Shown one piece after another: positions 6,149 to 11,089 of a stretch of 11,089 nucleotides of DNA. Numbering within the stretch: position 1 is the first letter of the stretch; the number at the start of each line of letters is the position of its first letter. The notes below the pieces were generated by a model. That model made no database searches. It saw nothing but the letters and a program-made list of their open reading frames with translations, and was not told the origin of the DNA. The stretch is from NCBI GenBank assembly GCA_021636625.1, contig JAJWLX010000087.1, positions 1 to 11,089 on the forward strand, in the 5' to 3' direction. Origin of the DNA: Prevotella sp. (GTDB lineage Bacteria; Bacteroidota; Bacteroidia; Bacteroidales; Bacteroidaceae). The position numbers were made by a program, and so were the translations under genes.

Positions 6149-7216
6149 ATGATGAATTTAAAGATTCAAAAGGCAGAGGATGGCAAGAATGCCGGCTCTG
6201 CCAAGAAGAGTGTGCAGACTGATAAGGAGGTGGCTGACAAGAAGGAAGCCAATAAGAAACAGGCTGCACAGGTGGCTGTTTTTGAAAATCCGGAGTTCGG
6301 AATGGTTCGCACGGCTACTGATGAGAAGGGCGATCCTTGGTTCTGTGCGAAGGATTTGTGTGATGTGCTGGGATATAAGAAATCGTCAGACTCTGTAAAA
6401 CAGCATGTTAGGTATGATGACACCATGAAACGTGGTGTATGGGTAGAGGTGGGCATGAAGAAGGATGGAACTCCTGCCAAACGTTTAACGCAGATGATCT
6501 TCGTAAACGAGAGCGGATTCTATGCCCTGGTGCTCGGTTCCAAGTTGCCATCGGCGGTGAAATTCAAGGATTGGGTTACCTCGGTGGTGTTGCCGCAGAT
6601 TCGCAAGACGGGCGGTTATATCCCGATGAAGGAGGGGGAGAGCGAGGAGGAGACGATTCGCAATGCCGAGGAGATTCTCCGGGCTACCCTGAAGGAAAAG
6701 GAGATGCTGCTGGAGCAGCAGAGAAAACTCATCGGCGAGCAGGATGTGGAAATCCGAAGACTGAACGGCGTGGTGGATGAGCAGGTGGTGAATATCGCCC
6801 GAAAGGGTGAGAACATCATCCATCTGGAGCACCAGGTGGATGGGCTGATGCCGAAGGCTATCTACTCGGATAATGTCTTGGATTCCGTTTCCTGCTTCAC
6901 CACCACCCAGGTGGCGAAGGAGCTGGGGATTACGGCGCAGGAGCTGAACCGTTCGCTCTGCGCCCTGCATATCCAGTATTACCAGAGTGGGCAGTACATG
7001 CTCTATGCGGAGTATGCGCACATGGGACTGGCGAAGAGCCGCACCCGATACAATGCCTTCCTGGATCCTAACTGCGATGGCAGAAAGGAGAAGATGGGCA
7101 AGGCGGTAACGCATACCTATCTCGTATGGACCGAGAAGGGCAGGAAGTTTATCCATGATCTGGCCCACAGATTCTGGGAGCTTGCTGAACTGTATGAGGT
7201 GAAGAATTTGGGATAA
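6149..7216 (+). CDS. Phage-type antirepressor: Bro-N plus KilAC domains
   Basis: The 355-aa protein has a lysine- and alanine-rich lead (1-40), then a Bro-N domain (PF02498) at about 42-158 containing VFENPEFGMVRT, WFCAKDLCDVLGY (64-76), FVNESGFYALVLGS (118-131) and VLPQIRKTGGYIP. A glutamate-rich coiled coil follows (165-232), and a KilAC-type domain (PF03374) at about 235-345 with TTTQVAKELGITAQELNRSL, THTYLVWTEKGRKFI and FWEL. Bro-N/KilAC proteins are DNA-binding phage antirepressors that relieve repression of lytic genes. Length is typical. ATG at 6149 or the adjacent 6152 is the start. The gene is 17 bp from the DUF3987 gene and surely cotranscribed with it, so it may control or assist the replication-like protein. 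It could be a domesticated prophage gene. Confidence 0.88.
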   Translation: MMNLKIQKAEDGKNAGSAKKSVQTDKEVADKKEANKKQAAQVAVFENPEFGMVRTATDEKGDPWFCAKDLCDVLGYKKSSDSVKQHVRYDDTMKRGVWVEVGMKKDGTPAKRLTQMIFVNESGFYALVLGSKLPSAVKFKDWVTSVVLPQIRKTGGYIPMKEGESEEETIRNAEEILRATLKEKEMLLEQQRKLIGEQDVEIRRLNGVVDEQVVNIARKGENIIHLEHQVDGLMPKAIYSDNVLDSVSCFTTTQVAKELGITAQELNRSLCALHIQYYQSGQYMLYAEYAHMGLAKSRTRYNAFLDPNCDGRKEKMGKAVTHTYLVWTEKGRKFIHDLAHRFWELAELYEVKNLG

Positions 7217-7233
7217 TCATTAAAAATGAAAAT

Positions 7234-10029
7234 ATGGCGATAAAGCAACAGGTAATGGCTTTAAATCCGGCACGCAAGGGCAATATGGGAAGACTGAACT
7301 CTTCCCAGCCCTTGTATGTCTATGACACCCTGATAGCCCAGCCGTGGCTGAAGGGTGTGATTGCGCAGATACGTGGGGAGAAGGCAATCCCCGGCGTAGA
7401 TGCTGGTGATGAAAAGGCGGTGAAGAAGGCACGCGAGGGGCTGAAAAGACAGCTGCCTATCCGTGCGATTCATTATTCTAAGTTCAGGAATAATCACCGC
7501 TCTAGTGAAGATGCGGTTCCTGAAAGCTTCCTCTTTCAGACGACTATTGATGTGGATGATGTGGATTATGTGGATGCTGCCCTGGAGAAGGCTCGTGAGC
7601 TGAACTGCAGCAACACAATATGGAAGGGGAAGCTGCTGCATCTGGAGTATTCGGCTAGAAAAAAGCTGCATATCGATATCAGAATGCCGATGGGTATGAC
7701 GATAGAGGAGACGCAGAAGGCGTATTGTGAGGCGGCTGGGATTCCCTACGACAAGAGCTGCATCACGCCGGAGCGAATCATCTTTATCACGGATAAGGAC
7801 TCGGAGATTTATCGCTCCAAGGAGTGGTATGGGATACTGCCGGATGAGGAGATTAAGGCTCGCAGAGAGGCTTTCCTCAAGCGTGGCTTAACGATTGATG
7901 GCAAGGGCAAACAAAATTTCCCACAGATTTCACAGATGACACAGATTCATTCCGGGGGTGTTCCTGATGCAGGTAATTCTGTGAAATCTGTGTTATCTGT
8001 GGGACCTAAAGATGATACATCTGCGGGCAAACAAAATTTCCCACAGATTTCACAGATGACACAGATTCCTTCTGGGGGCGTTCCTGATGCCGGAAAATCT
8101 GTGAAATCTGTGTTATCTGTGGGACCTAAAAATAATACATCTGCGGGGATAGAAAAAGTTCAAAGTTCAAATCTCAAAGTTCAAAGTAATGACGATGTTC
8201 AAGACAATCGATTTCAGGGCACTGACAGCCATTCTGCTGTTCCTTCTGGCGCTGCTATTCAGCCTGCCCAACCTGGTAATAGCCATCGTGCTGATGATGA
8301 TTATATCAGCCATACTGGAGGTTCTCAGAAAGCTGGCGGACTGGCAGCCCAAGAAGCAGGGCAAGTTGATGCCAAGAATCTGATAGCCTTCGACCTCTTC
8401 CAGGAATCCGCAGGACTCAAGGGGATGAATATCGATACCATCGGGTCAAGACACTCCTCCCTGCTCGCCATTATGAGCGCTGGCGCTTCTCGTGTGATGA
8501 GTGAGGAGGAACTGATGAAGGTGGTGGCAGAGAAGATGCCGAGCTACTATCAGGAGAATGATTGCCATCAATTAATCCATGATTTCTATGCGAAATATGG
8601 TGATAGCTCCAAGCCGTTTTCGAGAGACGTGATTCGTATCAATGCTACGGCTGAGAAACAGGCTAGCGGAGCTAATCATACAGTTCAAAGTTCAAATCTC
8701 AAAGTTCAAAGTAGTAGTGCTGCCTCTTATCCCCCTCCACCTCCTATGCCGGGGAAGCTGCCGAAGCTGGTGAAATTGCTCATCTCGAAGACGCCGGAGA
8801 TCTATCAGCCGGCTGTGGCACACGCCATTTTCCCTCCGCTGGCTACCCATCTCTGGAATACCAGATTCAGATATATCGACAATGTGGAGCACGAAGCCAC
8901 CCTGATGACCTGCCTCCTTGCAGGCACAGGTGCAGGTAAAAGTTGTGTGCAGATGCCGATTTCGATGATCATGGAGGATATCCGTAAGCGTGACCAGGAA
9001 AACTTGAAGCGTGAGAAGGAGTGGAAGGAGGAAATGATGCGCAAGGGTGCCAACAAGGATAAGCGCAAGAGACCGGATAATCTCATTATACAGGAGATAG
9101 ATGCGGATATGACCAACCCTGCCTTCGTGATGCGTACGGCAGAAGCCAAAGGCCACTTCCTCTATACTTCACTCAACGAGATTGACCAGTTTGATGCCCT
9201 GAAAGGTATCGGCAACCAGCATTTCCGTATCATGTGCCTCGCCTTTGACCCGGGTAATCAATACGGACAAACGCGAGTGGGAACCCAAAGCGTCACCGAG
9301 CGTGTCACCGTACGTTTCAACTGGAATGCCTCTACCACCATCCAGAAGGGACAGCGTTATTTCTCCAAGGTGCTGACCGACGGTCCGCTGAGCCGAATCA
9401 ACTTCTGTACCATTCCCGAAAGAGAAATCGGCGATAAGATTCCGGTGTATGGCACCTACGACGATCAGTTCCGCAAGGAGCTGAAGCCCTATATCGAGAA
9501 CCTCTGTATGGCTACCGGTTTGATAGACTGTCCGGAGGCTTACCGCCTGGCTGAGATTCTGAGCGAGGAGAATGCGGATTTTTCGCAGGTTACCCAGAAC
9601 AGAATCTACGAGAACTTCACGTTCCGTGCCAACGTGATAGCCTATCTGAAGGCTTGCGTGCTCTATGTTGCCAACGGCTGTAGATGGGAGCCGGAAATAG
9701 AGGATTTCATCCGCTGGAGTGAGCGTTACGACCTGTGGTGCAAGATGCGTTTCTTCGAGGAGGATATCCAGAAGGCGAACAATGTGGGCGAGCATTCCAA
9801 CAAGCGTGGTCCTTCCAATCTCCTGCAGTCGTTGCCGGATACGTTTACCGAGCAGCAGGTGGTGGAGGCTCGTGCAGCCCTGGGACTCTCGGAAGAGGGT
9901 ACGGCGCATCTGCTTTCTACCTGGGTGTATAGAAAATACGTGAAACGTGGCAGTGAGAACTATCACAGTAACAGTTATCACAGTTTTACGAAGCTGAAAT
10001 ACAGATGTGATGGGCAGGAATTATCTTAA
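7234..10029 (+). CDS. BT4734-type N-domain / DUF3987 primase-helicase-like ATPase
   Basis: The 931-aa protein combines a BT4734-like (VirE N-terminal) domain with a C-terminal DUF3987 ATPase, an arrangement found in Bacteroidales elements and predicted to act in DNA replication or mobilisation. The N-domain spans about 40-215 with TIDVDDVDYVDAA (104-116), HIDIRMPMG (146-154) and TPERIIFITDKDSEIY. A long low-complexity linker (about 225-385) holds two 40-residue tandem repeats and VQSSNLKVQS. Next is a small helical part (about 385-480, SAGASRVMSEEELMKVVAE), then a second VQS repeat and a proline stretch. Walker A is GTGAGKS (564-570) and a Walker B-like LNEID ends at D651. The tail YHSNSYHSF is encoded by DNA shared with the palindrome at 377-549. 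It sits 17 bp after the antirepressor and 31 bp before the DUF5675 gene. Confidence 0.85.
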   Translation: MAIKQQVMALNPARKGNMGRLNSSQPLYVYDTLIAQPWLKGVIAQIRGEKAIPGVDAGDEKAVKKAREGLKRQLPIRAIHYSKFRNNHRSSEDAVPESFLFQTTIDVDDVDYVDAALEKARELNCSNTIWKGKLLHLEYSARKKLHIDIRMPMGMTIEETQKAYCEAAGIPYDKSCITPERIIFITDKDSEIYRSKEWYGILPDEEIKARREAFLKRGLTIDGKGKQNFPQISQMTQIHSGGVPDAGNSVKSVLSVGPKDDTSAGKQNFPQISQMTQIPSGGVPDAGKSVKSVLSVGPKNNTSAGIEKVQSSNLKVQSNDDVQDNRFQGTDSHSAVPSGAAIQPAQPGNSHRADDDYISHTGGSQKAGGLAAQEAGQVDAKNLIAFDLFQESAGLKGMNIDTIGSRHSSLLAIMSAGASRVMSEEELMKVVAEKMPSYYQENDCHQLIHDFYAKYGDSSKPFSRDVIRINATAEKQASGANHTVQSSNLKVQSSSAASYPPPPPMPGKLPKLVKLLISKTPEIYQPAVAHAIFPPLATHLWNTRFRYIDNVEHEATLMTCLLAGTGAGKSCVQMPISMIMEDIRKRDQENLKREKEWKEEMMRKGANKDKRKRPDNLIIQEIDADMTNPAFVMRTAEAKGHFLYTSLNEIDQFDALKGIGNQHFRIMCLAFDPGNQYGQTRVGTQSVTERVTVRFNWNASTTIQKGQRYFSKVLTDGPLSRINFCTIPEREIGDKIPVYGTYDDQFRKELKPYIENLCMATGLIDCPEAYRLAEILSEENADFSQVTQNRIYENFTFRANVIAYLKACVLYVANGCRWEPEIEDFIRWSERYDLWCKMRFFEEDIQKANNVGEHSNKRGPSNLLQSLPDTFTEQQVVEARAALGLSEEGTAHLLSTWVYRKYVKRGSENYHSNSYHSFTKLKYRCDGQELS
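7906..8145. repeat. 120-bp in-frame tandem duplication in the DUF3987 linker
   Basis: Two 120-bp units (7906-8025, 8026-8145) encode two 40-residue copies beginning GKQNFPQISQMTQI, differing at only a few residues. Inside each unit a 28-bp arm near the start (7920-7947; 8040-8067) is an imperfect inverted repeat of the end (7976-8003; 8096-8123), matching at 23 and 24 of 28 positions. The arms are built from 9-bp CACAGATNN units. Similar CTGTG-rich palindromic repeats are, from memory, widespread in Bacteroidales intergenic DNA; here they are kept open in frame. Confidence 0.9.
8157..8188. repeat. 32-bp repeat, copy 1 (encodes VQSSNLKVQS)
   Basis: This sequence, built from AGTTCAA units, is identical over 32 bp to 8682-8713 and is read in the same frame, giving VQSSNLKVQS. 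It directly follows the tandem repeats, and its last base abuts the ATG at 8189 of the overlapping hydrophobic frame. It resembles short VQSSKFKVQS-type inserts that I recall from many Bacteroidales proteins. Confidence 0.85.
8189..8383 (+). CDS. Overlapping 64-aa two-helix membrane protein candidate
   Basis: In the +1 frame relative to the DUF3987 gene, ATG 8189 to TGA 8381-8383 encodes MTMFKTIDFRALTAILLFLL followed by a second hydrophobic run, NLVIAIVLMMIISAILEVL, and a basic tail (RKLADWQPKKQGK). This gives two predicted membrane helices with a positive C-terminus, a holin-like layout. By hand count about 47 of 64 codons end in G or C in this frame, like the body of the surrounding gene, against roughly one third in the DUF3987 frame. 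Either this is a true nested gene, or the segment was once coding in this frame and was captured as a linker. A second ATG at 8195 is possible. No Shine-Dalgarno is seen, which is normal in this phylum. Confidence 0.42.
   Translation: MTMFKTIDFRALTAILLFLLALLFSLPNLVIAIVLMMIISAILEVLRKLADWQPKKQGKLMPRI
8682..8713. repeat. 32-bp repeat, copy 2 (encodes VQSSNLKVQS)
   Basis: Identical to 8157-8188 and in the same reading frame. It lies at the second domain boundary, just before a proline-rich stretch and the DUF3987 ATPase. The two copies thus bracket the helical middle segment (8189-8681), which could be lost by recombination between them without a frameshift, since the 525-bp distance is a multiple of three. 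Confidence 0.85.
9960..9986. repeat. Third copy of the palindrome-arm sequence, inside the DUF3987 3' end
   Basis: This 27-bp stretch matches 379-405 at 26 of 27 positions, and equally the complement of 521-547. It encodes the YHSNSYHS tail just before the stop. Outside these 27 bp the flanks agree only loosely. Confidence 0.8.
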
Positions 10030-10060
10030 TTTCTAAACTTTAATTTATTTTGATTTACTT

Positions 10061-10621
10061 ATGGAAATAGTTTTAGAGCGTATAGCTAAGAAGAATACTT
10101 ATACCATCGGCCGACTTTATCTGTTGGCTGATGGTGATGTGAAGCGCAAGGTTCTTTCCGGCAAGACTGCCGGTGACAAGCGCAGTTTCGTGCATAGTTT
10201 CGATTTGGAGAAGTTGTCTAAGGAGAGCTACTTTTGTGACACCCTGGAGCCAACGTGGCGCAATCTGAAGGGCGTGGAGCTGAAGCCGGAGGAGGAGAAT
10301 GCCCGTTTCAGCCGGGAGAGCGGCAAGGTGGCGAGAAAGATTCCGGGCCATACCGCCATCCCCGAGGGTTCGTATCGTGTGCTCATCACCAAGTCGCCGC
10401 GATTCAAGAAGTGGCTGCCGTATGTGCAGGGTGTTCCCGGTTTCGAGGGCATCCGCATCCATGCCGGCAACTATCCCGACGATACCCAGGGCTGCATCCT
10501 GGTGGGCGAGAATCGGGTAAAGGGTATGGTGGTGAACTCCCGCATCTGGCTCCATCGTCTGATGAATCGCATCCAGGCAGCGGAGAATCAGGGAGAAGGT
10601 ATCTGGATTACCGTCATCTGA
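10061..10621 (+). CDS. DUF5675 family protein, L,D-transpeptidase-like motif
   Basis: The 186-aa protein opens with MEIVLERIAKKNTYTIGRLY, then FCDTLEP (58-64), IPEGSYRVLITKSPRF (100-115) and IHAGNYPDDTQGCILVGE (133-150), all typical of DUF5675 (PF18925). The last block, H134-x-G-N137 with D141-T142-x-G144-C145, resembles the His...(S/T)xGC active-site signature of YkuD-type L,D-transpeptidases, so C145 may be a nucleophile acting on peptidoglycan peptides. That relation is inference. There is no signal peptide or membrane segment, so it would be cytoplasmic unless released by lysis, as phage lysis proteins can be. It is the last gene of the antirepressor cassette, 31 bp after the DUF3987 stop. 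In related Bacteroidales loci an N-acetylmuramoyl-alanine amidase often takes this position. Confidence 0.82.
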   Translation: MEIVLERIAKKNTYTIGRLYLLADGDVKRKVLSGKTAGDKRSFVHSFDLEKLSKESYFCDTLEPTWRNLKGVELKPEEENARFSRESGKVARKIPGHTAIPEGSYRVLITKSPRFKKWLPYVQGVPGFEGIRIHAGNYPDDTQGCILVGENRVKGMVVNSRIWLHRLMNRIQAAENQGEGIWITVI

Positions 10622-10628
10622 TGAAGGG

Positions 10629-10729
10629 ATCGTTTCATAGATATTCCTGGATAGTTTCATAGATATTCCTGGGAATAGTTTCATTGGTAGCCTGGGATAG
10701 TTTCATTCCTATCCCCGAAATAGTTTCAT
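10629..10729. repeat. Five ATAGTTTCAT motifs at 22-24 bp spacing (iteron-like)
   Basis: ATCGTTTCAT at 10629 and ATAGTTTCAT at 10651, 10675, 10697 and 10720 are spaced 22, 24, 22 and 23 bp apart, close to two helical turns. The interiors share words such as AGATATTCCTGG and TTGGTA but diverge. The pattern is too short and irregular for CRISPR. It resembles an array of protein-binding sites placed just after the cassette. Confidence 0.75.
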
Positions 10730-10907
10730 TGGTATGGTAGTAATCGTATATTTAAGTTCTTTTTCTTTAGATTTTGACCTTGAAAAAAGATGAGTTAGGT
10801 GATAAAAATCGTTTAGGGGGGGGTAATTTTGGCTTGATATATGCTGAAAAAATAGATTTTGCCCCCATATATGCTAAAAATTACCCCCTAGCATACGGTT
10901 TTTGTTG
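10730..10907. other. Intergenic region with a 12-bp inverted repeat and an eight-G run
   Basis: GGGGGTAATTTT (10819-10830) is the exact complement of 10877-10888, 46 bp apart. The left arm is preceded by extra Gs, making a run of eight at 10816-10823. Between and beside the arms ATATATGCTGAAAAA and ATATATGCTAAAAAT form an imperfect direct repeat. A plus-strand frame crosses the region from 10774 but overlaps the promoter and terminator downstream and looks accidental. Confidence 0.55.
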
Positions 10908-10915
10908 TACCTTTG
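10908..10915 (+). promoter_or_regulatory. Promoter -7 element (TACCTTTG)
   Basis: A perfect TAnnTTTG followed by CATC, with no good TTTG at the expected -33 distance. Transcription would start near 10922 and reach the terminator 100 nt further on. Confidence 0.5.
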
Positions 10916-10921
10916 CATCAG

Positions 10922-11022
10922 AAAAAATAAAACGGCGTTGTGAAACGCTTTCATCATCTTTTACTTATACAAGAATAACAATGGGGTTTCGATAGGGGTA
11001 TCGAAATCCCATTGCTGTTTTT
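10922..11022 (+). ncRNA. Candidate small RNA or terminated leader, about 100 nt
   Basis: The stretch between the TACCTTTG element and the terminator contains no convincing frame. It can form a small GCGTT/AACGC hairpin with a GTGA loop (10935-10948) and ends in a strong hairpin with a T-run. A promoter, a short structured transcript and a terminator are the parts of a small RNA. A transcription attenuator ahead of the gene to the right is equally possible. No known RNA family is recognised. Confidence 0.4.
10979..11022 (+). terminator. Intrinsic terminator
   Basis: A 16-bp stem (10979-10994 with 10999-11014, one G-U pair) closes a GGGG tetraloop and is followed by CTGTTTTTA. It would stop transcripts from the promoter at 10908. 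Confidence 0.75.
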
Positions 11023-11056
11023 ATGCCTTGTGTCTGAAAGCTTTTGCCCTTACTAT

Positions 11057-11064
11057 TATATTTG
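11057..11064 (+). promoter_or_regulatory. Promoter -7 element for a gene beyond the right edge
   Basis: TATATTTG matches TAnnTTTG; no clear -33 element is seen. The window ends 25 bp later with GAGGTGAAA, which could be a ribosome binding region, so a plus-strand start codon probably lies just outside. Confidence 0.4.
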
Positions 11065-11089
11065 CACTTGGAAAAATAAAGAGGTGAAA

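Noticed and set aside
6485..7168. Minus-strand open frame of 227 codons opposite the antirepressor
   Set aside because: The plus strand encodes recognisable Bro-N and KilAC domains; the antisense peptide is a His/Leu-rich shadow.
9169..9981. Long minus-strand open frame (270 codons) opposite the DUF3987 ATPase
   Set aside because: It lies antisense to a clearly conserved Walker-type domain, has no promoter, and its composition is that expected from the opposite strand of G/C-ending codons.
10073..10684. Minus-strand open frame of 203 codons opposite the DUF5675 gene
   Set aside because: The plus strand matches DUF5675; the minus frame merely starts in the iteron-like array, whose complement contains ATGAAACTAT repeats.
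10629..10729. CRISPR array
   Set aside because: The shared motif is only about 10 bp, there are no 25-40 bp identical repeats with unique spacers, and no cas genes are present.
10774..10995. 73-codon plus-strand frame
   Set aside because: It runs across an inverted repeat, a promoter element and into a terminator stem, and has no recognisable domain.
1..11089. tRNA, rRNA or complete insertion sequence
   Set aside because: No cloverleaf, rRNA core sequence, transposase motif or pair of IS terminal repeats flanking a transposase was seen.

Overview
The window looks like accessory chromosomal DNA from a Bacteroidales bacterium, most likely Prevotella/Segatella. The reasons are several promoters of the Bacteroidetes type (TAnnTTTG about 20 bp from TTTG), no strong Shine-Dalgarno sequences, and gene families typical of Bacteroidales: an HU-related DNA-binding protein, AAA-ATPase_like/PDDEXK_9, ATPase_2/DUF234, BT4734-type DUF3987 and DUF5675. 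Family names come from recognising motifs by eye; no database search was run.

Left part (1-4332, minus strand). The 5' end of an HU-like gene runs off the left edge and has its own consensus promoter. A gene-free stretch of about 540 bp follows, rich in palindromes. Two ATPase-nuclease genes come next (763-2340 and 2779-4215), each with its own promoter. The second promoter lies inside two tandem copies of a 48-bp palindromic element, which looks like an operator.

Middle (4333-5270). This is genomic debris: a three-copy 33-bp minisatellite, the Walker B region of an AAA_14-type ATPase on the minus strand, and an N-terminal DUF1016 (YhcG-like) fragment on the plus strand. A plus-strand promoter follows, with a structured leader and a possible 26-codon micro-ORF.

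Right part (5271-10621, plus strand). An unknown 165-aa protein is followed by a possible pseudoknot and a strong intrinsic terminator. Then comes a tightly spaced cassette: a Bro-N/KilAC antirepressor, a 931-aa BT4734_N/DUF3987 primase-helicase-like ATPase (17-bp gap) and a DUF5675 protein with an L,D-transpeptidase-like His...Cys motif (31-bp gap). This combination suggests a domesticated phage-like or mobile replication cassette; its biological job is unknown to me. The DUF3987 gene carries two 120-bp tandem repeats, two copies of a 32-bp repeat, and an overlapping 64-codon frame that encodes two predicted membrane helices and has better codon usage than the annotated frame.

Right end (10622-11089). 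There are five ATAGTTTCAT motifs at 22-24 bp spacing, a 12-bp inverted repeat, a promoter followed by a terminator hairpin (a small RNA or leader of about 100 nt), and a promoter leading out of the window.

One link spans the window. A 27-bp sequence at the 3' end of the DUF3987 gene recurs (26/27) in both arms of the large palindrome next to the HU-like gene, which ties the two ends together and points to a shared binding site or a former junction.
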